A stretch of 34,407 nucleotides of DNA from UBA12158 sp035562735 (GTDB lineage: Bacteria > Patescibacteriota > Microgenomatia > UBA12405), in assembly GCA_035562735.1 (NCBI GenBank), contig DATMWB010000035.1, forward strand, positions 1-34,407. Direction: 5' to 3'. The notes under the pieces were generated by a model. The model was not told the DNA's origin and searched no databases. It saw nothing but the letters and a program-made list of their open reading frames with translations. Below are positions 8,303-16,342 of this stretch, piece after piece (positions within the stretch are counted from its first letter, which is position 1; every line of letters begins with the position of its first letter). The position numbers were made by a program, and so were the translations under genes.

Positions 8303-8799
8303 CCCAAATTTCAGAAGAATTACTAGCAGAAGCTAAAAGATATTTATCACCCTCTCAGGACTCTCTAATAAACGATGTCGAAGTTGTTTTAAAAAGTCTT
8401 GAACATGATCATATCAACGATTACTCTTTTTTGGTTTCACCCGCCGCCAAAGCCTACGAGGGATATTTGAAAGACTTTTTTTTGAAAACCAATATTATCG
8501 ACAAATATAATTATGAAAGTGATCGTTTTCGTGTTGGTAAAACATTAAATCCTTCACTTCGTTATAAACGTTTTTCAATCTATCAGAAATTAGCCAATCT
8601 TAACGAAGAAGGGGAAATTCTAGCCGAAAAACTTTGGAATGCATGGAAGTACGGTCGAAATGAGATATTTCACTATTTTCCAAATAATTTAAAAAATCTC
8701 TCACGAGAGGAGGCCGAAGAAAGAATTGCCATGCTATTAAACGCCATTATTACCTCTGGTAGATTTTATAAAAAATACCTCGAAGATAATTTGTTATAA
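8299..8799 (+). CDS. HEPN-domain protein resembling the RnlA/LsoA toxin Dmd-binding domain
   Basis: 166 residues, all-helical and soluble. The pattern 'FLVSPAAKAYEGYLKDFF' followed by 'YGRNEIFHYF' matches the HEPN nuclease core, with the RX4H catalytic motif as R120-N-E-I-F-H125. This is the same R-to-H spacing as in the HEPN domain of RnlA-type RNase toxins. In those toxins the HEPN domain is preceded by two other domains; here it stands alone. No RnlB-like antitoxin is adjacent; the only coupled gene is the upstream membrane protein (4-base overlap). It may be a metal-independent RNase acting on RNA under stress or phage attack; activity is inferred from the motif only. Confidence 0.65.
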   Translation: MTQISEELLAEAKRYLSPSQDSLINDVEVVLKSLEHDHINDYSFLVSPAAKAYEGYLKDFFLKTNIIDKYNYESDRFRVGKTLNPSLRYKRFSIYQKLANLNEEGEILAEKLWNAWKYGRNEIFHYFPNNLKNLSREEAEERIAMLLNAIITSGRFYKKYLEDNLL

Positions 8800-8807
8800 T
8801 CTTTGAT

Positions 8808-9011
8808 ATGTCAAAATCAAAAGTGGTCATCGACCAAAACAAATGTATCGGATGCAATACTTGTCCCCTCATAGACCCAGCTGTCTTCGAAATGGACAAT
8901 ACCATCTTCAAAGCTAAAGTAAAAACCCAACCAGAAAATATTACCGACAGTATCAATACAGCTATTAGTTCCTGTCCAGTCGGAGCTATTTCTATTGTTG
9001 AGGAAAATTAA
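8808..9011 (+). CDS. small [4Fe-4S] ferredoxin
   Basis: 67 residues with cysteines C13, C16, C19 and C56 in the single-cluster pattern CxxCxxC...CP. The C-terminal 'SCPVGAISI' is the standard ferredoxin ending. The missing second CxxCxxC means one cluster only, as in Thermotoga-type monocluster ferredoxins. Likely a one-electron carrier in the cytoplasm. TATAAT at 8795-8800 overlaps the stop of the previous gene and lies 7 bases before the ATG (leaderless). The next gene, a thiol-redox protein, starts 14 bases after its stop, so the pair may share an mRNA. Confidence 0.88.
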   Translation: MSKSKVVIDQNKCIGCNTCPLIDPAVFEMDNTIFKAKVKTQPENITDSINTAISSCPVGAISIVEEN

Positions 9012-9025
9012 TAATTTTTATTTCT

Positions 9026-10024
9026 ATGAAAAAAAATGCAACAACTGAAAACCAATACGTTAAAATCAAAATTAGTAAATATATAAAACTACCTACCCAT
9101 TTCGCCATCACACTAGGACTTCTGCTTCTTGGAACCTCTTTTTATTCAGGTTTTGCCTGGAACAAATTAAGGGATATATCACCAAAAGTTGAAGCAAAAA
9201 ATGTTTTTGCTGCTCAAAAAAGCCAAAAACCAGAACTTAAATTTTTTGTTATGAGTTTTTGTCCTTTTGGAAATCAAATTGAAGATGTCCTTAAACCAGT
9301 TTACGATTTATTTAAGGACAAAGCTGAAATTGTTCCACACTATATTTTTAACAAGATAGACAACTTAGATTCCTATTGTAAAACTTATGCTGGAGACGTG
9401 AACCTGTGTGCTACTTATGTTGAAAACAAATACTTTACCAATATCGCCGAATGTCAAAAGGCTATCATTGCCGGTTCCAAAGAATGCCTCAATACCAACA
9501 ATTATGTCAAATCCAGTAACGGAGTCATGTATTCCTCACTCCATGGTCGTCAGGAGGCAAATCAAAATATTCGAGAAATCTGTGCCTGGAATCAAAGTAC
9601 TGACAAATCTCAGTGGTGGGCTTTTGTCGATGCTGTCAACAAAAATTGTACCCAAGAAAATGCTGATTCTTGTTGGGAAAACCAAGCTAAATCTGCCGGT
9701 CTAGACACCACAAAAATAACCGAATGTTTCAACAAAGAGGGGATTAGCTTAATTGAAAAAGAAATCCTTCTTACCACTAGATATAATGTTTCCAGTTCTC
9801 CAACTGTATTAATTAATGATGTTGCCTTTCCACCCGAGGCTGCTTATGCTCAAGACGGAAAAGGTAATCTCAAAATCGGAAACAAAGTTGCCACCCAAGA
9901 TAGATACCGTACTCCAAATGTTGTCAAAGAAGCTGTCTGTGCTTCTTTCCAAAAAAGTCCAAATGAATGTAAACAACTACTAGAGGATCTTGATGGTGTA
10001 GCTCCTGCAGCTGGAGGTTGCTAA
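9026..10024 (+). CDS. membrane-anchored, Cys-rich thioredoxin-fold protein (DsbA/GILT-like)
   Basis: 332 residues. One membrane anchor (about 29-50) places the rest outside the membrane. 'LKFFVMSFCPFGNQIEDVL' is a thioredoxin-fold active-site strand with C-P-F-G, so only the first cysteine of a usual CxxC is present. 'NVSSSPTVLINDVAF' gives the cis-Pro loop. About twelve cysteines are spread along the extracytoplasmic part and the last residue is Cys, which suggests several structural disulfides or relay cysteines. Probably an oxidoreductase or isomerase for exported proteins; electron partner unknown. It follows a ferredoxin gene closely and ends at a clear terminator. Confidence 0.7.
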   Translation: MKKNATTENQYVKIKISKYIKLPTHFAITLGLLLLGTSFYSGFAWNKLRDISPKVEAKNVFAAQKSQKPELKFFVMSFCPFGNQIEDVLKPVYDLFKDKAEIVPHYIFNKIDNLDSYCKTYAGDVNLCATYVENKYFTNIAECQKAIIAGSKECLNTNNYVKSSNGVMYSSLHGRQEANQNIREICAWNQSTDKSQWWAFVDAVNKNCTQENADSCWENQAKSAGLDTTKITECFNKEGISLIEKEILLTTRYNVSSSPTVLINDVAFPPEAAYAQDGKGNLKIGNKVATQDRYRTPNVVKEAVCASFQKSPNECKQLLEDLDGVAPAAGGC

Positions 10025-10040
10025 CACTTAATTTAATCTT

Positions 10041-10069
10041 AAAAATCCCCCTGCAATGGGGGATTTTTT
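10041..10069 (+). terminator. intrinsic terminator after the thioredoxin-fold gene
   Basis: A/T-flanked hairpin ATCCCCC-TGCAAT-GGGGGAT followed by a run of six T. Strong stem, short loop, U tract on the plus strand. Confidence 0.9.
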
Positions 10070-10091
10070 GATATAATTAAAACATACTTTT

Positions 10092-10628
10092 ATGAAACTA
10101 AATTCTCATCAATTACGTAATTCTAAAGTAGGGGATTCACAAAAAAAACAAAATCTAATCAAACGTAATCCTCTCGTTTTGGTTTTAGACAATGTCCTTG
10201 ACACCTACAACATTGGTTCTTTTTTTCGTCTTGCCGACGCACTAGGAGCTCAAAAGGTTTATTTATGTGGATCAGTAGTTACTCCTCCAAATTTAAAAAT
10301 TCATCGGGCTTCAATTGGCACTTGGAAATGGATTCCATGGGAACAATATGATTCAGCAGGGGAGTGTCTTAATAAATTGAAGGCATATGGATATCAAGTT
10401 GTTGCCTGTGAACAAGGTGATAAAAGTGTAAATTACCGAAAAGCAAAATATAAATTTCCTCTTGCTATTGTTGCCGGCAGTGAAATGAATGGAATAGGGG
10501 AGTCAACTCTAAAAATGTGTGATCAGATTATTGAAATTCCTATGTATGGAATAAACATTTCTCTAAATGTGCTTGTAGCCACCGCCATTATTGCCTTTGA
10601 AAGTTTAAAGAATCTCAAAAGGGATTAA
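10092..10628 (+). CDS. SPOUT-class RNA 2'-O-methyltransferase (TrmH/SpoU family)
   Basis: 178 residues. The three SpoU motifs are present: 'DNVLDTYNIGSFFRLADALG' (motif 1, with Asn and Arg), 'IVAGSEMNGIGE' (motif 2) and 'IPMYGINISLNVLVATAI' (motif 3). The trefoil-knot domain makes up nearly the whole protein, with no N-terminal L30e-like substrate domain. It uses S-adenosylmethionine to methylate a ribose in tRNA or rRNA; the exact target, for example Gm18 in tRNA, cannot be read from sequence. TATAAT at 10072-10077 lies 14 bases before the ATG, directly after the preceding terminator. Its stop overlaps the convergent small gene by 4 bases. Confidence 0.88.
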   Translation: MKLNSHQLRNSKVGDSQKKQNLIKRNPLVLVLDNVLDTYNIGSFFRLADALGAQKVYLCGSVVTPPNLKIHRASIGTWKWIPWEQYDSAGECLNKLKAYGYQVVACEQGDKSVNYRKAKYKFPLAIVAGSEMNGIGESTLKMCDQIIEIPMYGINISLNVLVATAIIAFESLKNLKRD

Positions 10629-10894
10629 GATTTTTTTGGCTTTTCTGCTTGTCTTGCAAAAAATTCAACAATTTCAGGATTACTACTTGTAATATGTATT
10701 GGTTCCAAGACTGCTTCTCTCTTTTCCAGCTTTATCATTTTCCCATCTCCACCTCTAATAGAAACCGTATGTCCCATATCAGCCAACCATTGTGCTTGAT
10801 CCATCCGCAATACTGCAGGTTGATAATACAGAGTCGCTTCAACCTCAGGTCCAGAAAATGGTTTCAGTTCATTTCCATGAGGATCATATGGCAT
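10625..10894 (-). CDS. small protein of unknown function
   Basis: 89 residues, soluble, no signal peptide or membrane segment. 'PAVLRMDQAQWLADMGHTVSIRGGDGKMIKLEKR' looks like a helix-turn plus beta hairpin, but I recognise no family. It converges on the methyltransferase gene, and their stop codons overlap (10625-10628). Composition matches other minus-strand genes here. A plus-strand terminator lies just upstream of its start. The frame is intact, so I treat it as real, with moderate confidence. Confidence 0.55.
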   Translation of the reverse strand: MPYDPHGNELKPFSGPEVEATLYYQPAVLRMDQAQWLADMGHTVSIRGGDGKMIKLEKREAVLEPIHITSSNPEIVEFFARQAEKPKKS

Positions 10895-10913
10895 ATTTAA
10901 CTCATTTTATCAC

Positions 10914-10944
10914 AAAAAAACAGCCTTATTTTAGGCTATTTTTT
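10914..10944 (+). terminator. intrinsic terminator between the small gene and gyrB
   Basis: A-run, AGCCT-TATTTT-AGGCT hairpin, then ATTTTTT. It reads best on the plus strand, where it would stop transcripts running antisense through the 10625-10894 gene before gyrB. The A-run on the other side makes it possibly bidirectional. Confidence 0.65.
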
Positions 10945-11016
10945 CACCCCAAATTTGACCCTTTTTGATACATTTTTACATATATTTTTATCCTATTCTT
11001 CCACATAATTTGCTTA

Positions 11017-11044
11017 TTGCTAAGCTATTTTTATCTGCTACAAT
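11017..11044 (+). promoter_or_regulatory. probable gyrB promoter
   Basis: TTGCTA at 11017-11022 and TACAAT at 11039-11044 with a 16-base spacer. This would start an mRNA with about 29 untranslated bases before the gyrB ATG, so gyrB, unlike many genes here, should have a leader. Confidence 0.45.
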
Positions 11045-11079
11045 GAAATTGTCCCAAAAAATTCAATAAAATCTAAAAA

Positions 11080-13020
11080 ATGGCTGATAATCAAAAATAC
11101 ACTTCTGAACAAATTGTTGTTCTCGAAGGACTAGAACCAGTTAGAAAACGTCCCGCCATGTATATCGGTTCCACTGATACCCACGGTTTACATCACTGTT
11201 TAACTGAAATTATCGACAATTCTATCGACGAAGCCCTTGCTGGTTTTGCCAAAAATGTCTGGATAATCATTCATCCAGACAATTCAGCTACAGTTGCTGA
11301 TGATGGTCGTGGTATCCCAATCGATATGATGCCCAAATACAAAAAGCCCGCATTAGAAGTTATTATGACTACCCTCCATTCTGGAGGTAAGTTTGAAGGA
11401 GCTGCCTACAAGGTCTCTGGTGGTCTACATGGTGTTGGTGCTGCCTGTGTTAACGCTCTAAGTAATCTCTATCAGGTAGAAGTTCGCCGCGACCATAAAA
11501 CCTACTTCATGGAATTTTCCCAAGGTAGAGTTAAAACCAAACTCACTGACATTCCAGAAACCAAAGTTGAAAAGCTAAAAGAGATAATCCCAGAAAATAT
11601 TTCTGGAACCACCACCACCTTTTATCCCGATCCTGAAATCTTTAAAGAAACTACCGAATTTGAAAATAAAGTCATTATAAAATCTCTCAAAGACAGAGCC
11701 TATTTAACCAGTAAAATTTATTTTCATTTTTATGATGAGAGAAACCATAGTGAACATCACTATTATTTTGAAGGTGGGATCTTGTCCCTCCTCCGTGAAT
11801 TAAACAAAGGTAAAACAATTATCCATGAACCTATTTATATTCATGGTACTAGCGATGGTGTTGATGTTGAGGTAGCCATTCAATACAACGATACCTTCCA
11901 AGAAAATACTCCTTCTTTCGTCAATATTATCAATACTCATGAAGGCGGTACTCACTTGGCTGGATTCAAAACAGCCCTAACCAAATCAATCAAAGACTAT
12001 GCCGAGCGCAAAGAAATGATAAAAAACAAAGACGATTCTATTACTGGTGATGATGTTCGTGAAGGCTTAACTGCAGCTCTTTCCATCAAGATGGGTAGTA
12101 AAGACCTTCAGTTTGAAGGTCAAACCAAAGGAAAACTAGGTAATTCTGAAGTCCAACCCATTGTTGCCAAAATTGTCAGAGAACAACTTGATACTTATTT
12201 TGAAGAACACCCTGAAGCCGCCAAGGCAATTATCAACAAAGCACTTCTTACTATCCAAATCCGTAAAGCCGCCAAAGCTGCCAAAGACGCGATTATGCGC
12301 AAAGGTGCTTTCGACTCTATGGGTTTACCTGGAAAATTGGCTGACTGTCAAAGTAAAAAACCTGAGGAATGTGAAATCTATATTGTCGAAGGAGATTCTG
12401 CTGGAGGATCAGCAAAACAAGGACGTGATCGTAAGTTTCAGGCCATCTTACCACTTTGGGGAAAGGCTCTAAACACAGAAGGTATGCGACTAGACAAAGT
12501 TGTCGGCTCTGATAAACTGAAAGATTTTATTATCGCCTTAGGTATGGGCATTGGTGATACTTTTAATTTGGACAAACTACGTTACCATCGAATCATTCTG
12601 ATGTCTGATGCTGACGTCGATGGTTCTCATATTGCCACGCTTTTACTTACCTTTATTTTTCGCCATCTACCAGGACTTATTGAAAATGGTCACATTTATA
12701 TTGCCATGCCACCTCTTTACAAAATCAAACAAGGAAAAGAAGTAAAATACGTCTATACCGACGAAGACAAGGAAAATTATTTAAATAGTATTGATACTTC
12801 CAAAAATTATGATTTACAACGCTACAAAGGTTTGGGAGAAATGAATCCTCAACAACTCTGGGAAACGACAATGAATCCAGAAACAAGACTCCTTAAAAAA
12901 GTTTCTATTTCAGATGCTCAAAAGGCAGATGAAATTTTTCGAATCCTAATGGGTGAAGAAGTTCCCCCCAGAAAAAAATTTATCGTTACCCACGCCCATT
13001 TGGCGAATCTAGATATTTAA
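11080..13020 (+). CDS. gyrB: DNA gyrase subunit B
   Basis: 646 residues, normal for the short GyrB type. The GHKL ATPase motifs are present ('TEIIDNSIDEALAG', 'VADDGRGIP', 'GGLHGVGAACVNAL'), then the transducer domain, the TOPRIM domain ('EGDSAGGSAKQGRDR' and 'DADVDGSHI'), and the C-terminal 'QRYKGLGEMNPQQLWETTM'. With GyrA it makes the A2B2 enzyme that introduces negative supercoils using ATP. An unknown 139-residue gene separates it from gyrA; spacings of 12 and 7 bases show one operon. Confidence 0.97.
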   Translation: MADNQKYTSEQIVVLEGLEPVRKRPAMYIGSTDTHGLHHCLTEIIDNSIDEALAGFAKNVWIIIHPDNSATVADDGRGIPIDMMPKYKKPALEVIMTTLHSGGKFEGAAYKVSGGLHGVGAACVNALSNLYQVEVRRDHKTYFMEFSQGRVKTKLTDIPETKVEKLKEIIPENISGTTTTFYPDPEIFKETTEFENKVIIKSLKDRAYLTSKIYFHFYDERNHSEHHYYFEGGILSLLRELNKGKTIIHEPIYIHGTSDGVDVEVAIQYNDTFQENTPSFVNIINTHEGGTHLAGFKTALTKSIKDYAERKEMIKNKDDSITGDDVREGLTAALSIKMGSKDLQFEGQTKGKLGNSEVQPIVAKIVREQLDTYFEEHPEAAKAIINKALLTIQIRKAAKAAKDAIMRKGAFDSMGLPGKLADCQSKKPEECEIYIVEGDSAGGSAKQGRDRKFQAILPLWGKALNTEGMRLDKVVGSDKLKDFIIALGMGIGDTFNLDKLRYHRIILMSDADVDGSHIATLLLTFIFRHLPGLIENGHIYIAMPPLYKIKQGKEVKYVYTDEDKENYLNSIDTSKNYDLQRYKGLGEMNPQQLWETTMNPETRLLKKVSISDAQKADEIFRILMGEEVPPRKKFIVTHAHLANLDI

Positions 13021-13032
13021 TATCCAAAAAAT

Positions 13033-13452
13033 ATGGCAGAAACAACACCACAAAACATAGAAATCAAACCAAAACAAGAAAAACTATCAATAATAGCTAA
13101 CAAATTAATATCAAATACCTCTGGAGATGAAACAACACAAAGACATTCTATTAGCTCAACATTAGGAATTTTAAAAGCTGAAGAAAACTTAAGACTCGCT
13201 GAATATAGAAATACAATGTATCCCTCAGAAGACACAAAACTTCTTATCGCCATGGCCACAGATCAAAAAAACATTGCTTCCTCTTTTAAGGATGTCCTTA
13301 GATTTTTTCGCAACAACAATTTAGAGGAATTTGATAATACTGCTAACATGACTCAAAGTGCTTATTCAGAAGCTATTGAACTAGGATTTAATGCCCAAGA
13401 TTTAGAAACAACATTATTAGAATTAAAACCAATGTTAAATAGAGTAATCTAA
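13033..13452 (+). CDS. unknown helical protein encoded between gyrB and gyrA
   Basis: 139 residues, predicted soluble and mostly helical, no cysteines, no signal or membrane segment. Features: a Lys/Gln-rich start, 'LGILKAEENLRLAEYRNTMYPSEDTKLLIAMATDQKNIASSF' region and a C-terminal leucine-rich helix. I do not recognise a family. It lies 12 bases after gyrB and 7 bases before gyrA and must be co-transcribed with both. It could be a gyrase-associated factor, but position is the only argument. The coding frame is clean and codon use matches its neighbours. Confidence 0.75.
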   Translation: MAETTPQNIEIKPKQEKLSIIANKLISNTSGDETTQRHSISSTLGILKAEENLRLAEYRNTMYPSEDTKLLIAMATDQKNIASSFKDVLRFFRNNNLEEFDNTANMTQSAYSEAIELGFNAQDLETTLLELKPMLNRVI

Positions 13453-13459
13453 ACGAACT

Positions 13460-16132
13460 ATGACTGTAGATAACCAAAAAAACACCATCGTCAACGATAC
13501 CCCCACCTTTATCAACAATACCGGCAAAATACTCGATGTCGATATTGTTCCAGAGATGGAAAAGTCGTATTTAGACTACGCCATGTCTGTGATAGTAGCC
13601 CGAGCTCTCCCAGACGTCCGTGACGGTTTAAAACCAGTTCATCGTCGTATTCTTTTTGCCATGGATCAAATGGGCCTAACTCCAGGTGGACGTTTTACAA
13701 AATCTGCTAAAGTCGTTGGAGAAGTTCTCGGAAAATATCATCCTCATGGTGACATGGCAGTTTACGGTTCTATGGTCCGCATGGCCCAAAGTTTTTCACT
13801 TCGCTATCCACTCATCAACGGTCAAGGAAATTTTGGTTCTATTGATGGTGACCCACCAGCCGCCATGCGTTACACCGAAGCCAAACTAAGCAAAATTGCT
13901 CCCGAAATGATTCTTGACATAGAAAAAGATACCATCCCCATGGTTGACAATTTCGACGCCACTTTAAAAGAACCTGAGGTTCTCCCAACACGTATTCCTG
14001 GTCTCTTACTCAACGGTGCTGACGGCATCGCGGTTGGCATGGCTACAAAAATTCCCCCCCACAATTTAAAGGAACTTTGTGCTGGAATAGAACATGTTTT
14101 GAATACCGCTACTCTTGAAAAACAGGAAAGTCCCATCGAAATCAATCCGATTTTAAACAAACATCTCACCACCCAAGAAATAGTCTTAAAACCAGTTCAT
14201 GAACTTGAAAAGTTGTCCTTTAATTTTGAAACAACTGCTACTGCCGAAGATCTAACAAAATTCGTTACCGGACCTGATTTTCCTACTGCCGGTGAAATAT
14301 ATGGAAAAACAGGAATTTTAGAAATGTACACCACTGGTCGTGGTAAATTTGTTCTCCGCGGTAAAACCAACATTGAAGAAACAAAATCAGGAAAAATCAG
14401 AATTGTTATTACTGAAATCCCATACCAAGTCAACAAGTCTGAAATGATTCAAAAAATTGCTCAATTAGTTACTGACAAAAAGATTATTGGTATCTCTGAT
14501 CTCCGAGACGAGTCCGACAGACACGGTATTCGAGTTGTTGTAGAAATAAAAAAGAATGGTAAACCAAAAGCCATCCTCAATAAACTTTTCAAATACACTG
14601 CTCTCCAATCGTCATATTCCGCCAATCTTTTAGCTCTCGTAAACAACATTCCCCAAACCCTAAATCTTCGACAAATATTACTTTTATTCCTAAGACACCG
14701 AGAAACTGTCATTCGCCGTCGATGTATCTTTGAACTTAAATCTGCATACATGAGAGCCCATATCCTGGAGGGTCTCAAAAAAGCTCTCGATGTTATTGAC
14801 GAAGTTATTAAAACTATCCGTGCTTCAAAATCTACCGATGATGCTCGCGATAATTTAATGTCAAAATTTGGCTTTACTGATCTTCAAGCCAACGCCATAT
14901 TGGAAATGCAACTCCGCCGTCTTGCCGCATTGGAAAGACAAAAAATTGATGACGAATATGATGAGGTCTCAAAAACTATTGCTCATCTTACATCCATAAT
15001 TACTGTTGCTGAAAAGATGGTCGAAGTACTAAAAACTGAAAACAAGGAAATTTCGGAAAAATATTCTGACCCACGCTTAACAAAAATTTATATTAAAGGG
15101 CTTGAAAGTTTTAGTGATGAAGATTTAATTCCAAACGAAGCTACTCTTGTAACCTTAACTAGAGGTGGATACATAAAACGTGTCCCTCTTGAGACATACC
15201 GAACTCAACAACGAGGCGGTGTCGGCGTCATGGGAATGACCACCAAAGCTGAGGATGAAGTTGAAAATATGCTTTTTGTTGATACTCACGACGATCTTCT
15301 TATTTTTACCAACAAAGGACGTTGTTTCAAAATAAAAGTTTGGGATATCAATGAAAGTAGTCGTCAATCAAAGGGTCAGGCTGCCGTCAATTTAATCAAT
15401 ATTATCCAAGGGGAAAGTGTCCAAACGGTTTTACCTATAAGTAAAAATAATCCCGCCAAATATATTCTTTTAGCCACAAAACACGGCACTATCAAAAAAA
15501 CTGCTATCGATAAGTTTAAAAACATTCGTCAATCAGGACTAGCTGCCATTAAACTTGATCCTCACGACGAACTAATTTGGGCCAGATTAACTTCAGGTAA
15601 TGACCAAATTTTTATGGCTACTCACAATGGAAAATGTATTCGCTTTAATGAAATAGATTGCCGACCTATGGGCCGCCATACCCGCGGAGTTCGAGGTATT
15701 ACCTTAAAAGAAAACGATTTTCTTGTTGGAATTGATGTTTTACCTCAAAGCATCACCGCCGCCAAAGAAGAAAAGAAAGGTGGTAAGTTCTTCCGACATC
15801 TTCTAATAATTACTGAAAACGGAGTTGGAAAGCGAAGCGATGCCTACCTTTATCCTTTACAAAAAAGAGGGGGTATGGGAGTAAAAGTTGCCAATCTTAC
15901 CAGCAAAACTGGTAATTTAGCCGCTGCCGTCGTTGTCAACGAGAATGATGAACAAGTAATCTTTGTTTCTAAAAAAGCAGTTACCATCAAGCTTCCTCTA
16001 AAAGATATTCCCACCTTATCAAGAAACACCCGAGGTGTTATTCTGATGAGACTAAAAAACGACGACAAAGTCAGTGCAATGACTGTTCTCGCATCACATT
16101 CCGAAGTAGGTGAGCCACCTAAAAAAATATAG
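13460..16132 (+). CDS. gyrA: DNA gyrase subunit A with an insertion before the GPDFP motif
   Basis: 890 residues. The breakage-reunion domain is complete with catalytic Y138 in 'AAMRYTEAKLS'. The C-terminal beta-pinwheel starts with a GyrA-box-like 'QQRGGVGVMGM' (consensus QRRGGKG), which supports gyrase rather than topoisomerase IV. Two oddities. First, between 'PPHNLKEL' and 'TGPDFPTAGEIYG' there are about 68 residues where E. coli GyrA has about 27, so roughly 40 are inserted (~218-260). Second, the quinolone-determining region reads 'HPHGDMAVYGSMVRMAQ': the Ser and Asp positions (E. coli S83, D87) are Met99 and Gly103. Last gene of the gyrB operon. Confidence 0.95.
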   Translation: MTVDNQKNTIVNDTPTFINNTGKILDVDIVPEMEKSYLDYAMSVIVARALPDVRDGLKPVHRRILFAMDQMGLTPGGRFTKSAKVVGEVLGKYHPHGDMAVYGSMVRMAQSFSLRYPLINGQGNFGSIDGDPPAAMRYTEAKLSKIAPEMILDIEKDTIPMVDNFDATLKEPEVLPTRIPGLLLNGADGIAVGMATKIPPHNLKELCAGIEHVLNTATLEKQESPIEINPILNKHLTTQEIVLKPVHELEKLSFNFETTATAEDLTKFVTGPDFPTAGEIYGKTGILEMYTTGRGKFVLRGKTNIEETKSGKIRIVITEIPYQVNKSEMIQKIAQLVTDKKIIGISDLRDESDRHGIRVVVEIKKNGKPKAILNKLFKYTALQSSYSANLLALVNNIPQTLNLRQILLLFLRHRETVIRRRCIFELKSAYMRAHILEGLKKALDVIDEVIKTIRASKSTDDARDNLMSKFGFTDLQANAILEMQLRRLAALERQKIDDEYDEVSKTIAHLTSIITVAEKMVEVLKTENKEISEKYSDPRLTKIYIKGLESFSDEDLIPNEATLVTLTRGGYIKRVPLETYRTQQRGGVGVMGMTTKAEDEVENMLFVDTHDDLLIFTNKGRCFKIKVWDINESSRQSKGQAAVNLINIIQGESVQTVLPISKNNPAKYILLATKHGTIKKTAIDKFKNIRQSGLAAIKLDPHDELIWARLTSGNDQIFMATHNGKCIRFNEIDCRPMGRHTRGVRGITLKENDFLVGIDVLPQSITAAKEEKKGGKFFRHLLIITENGVGKRSDAYLYPLQKRGGMGVKVANLTSKTGNLAAAVVVNENDEQVIFVSKKAVTIKLPLKDIPTLSRNTRGVILMRLKNDDKVSAMTVLASHSEVGEPPKKI

Positions 16133-16342
16133 GATATAACTATATCAAAATTATAGGACAGTTATATAGTATTTTTTATTTTTAGCACTCATTCCAGCTA
16201 ATTGCTATTCAGCTTCAAAAAACTATTAACAGCCTAAAATAGGGTAAAATCGTCACTTGAGTAGGTTAGGGGAGTCGACTAAATACATTTATCCCATTCT
16301 TCGCCGAAATCATTGAAACTATAGGACACACCTGTTACACAT
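16133..16342. other. non-coding gap between gyrA and the Xer gene
   Basis: 210 bp, AT-rich, no credible ORF. Just after gyrA, ATATAACT (16134-16141) pairs with AGTTATAT (16160-16167) and is followed by a T-rich run, so it may be a weak gyrA terminator. Copies of a TATAGGA(T/C)A motif occur at 16128-16136, 16150-16160 and 16318-16328; the same motif recurs beyond the Xer gene. Confidence 0.6.

Noticed and set aside
12161..12472. Secondary ORFs inside gyrB, gyrA and other large genes.
   Set aside because: All are alternative frames within clearly conserved coding sequence.
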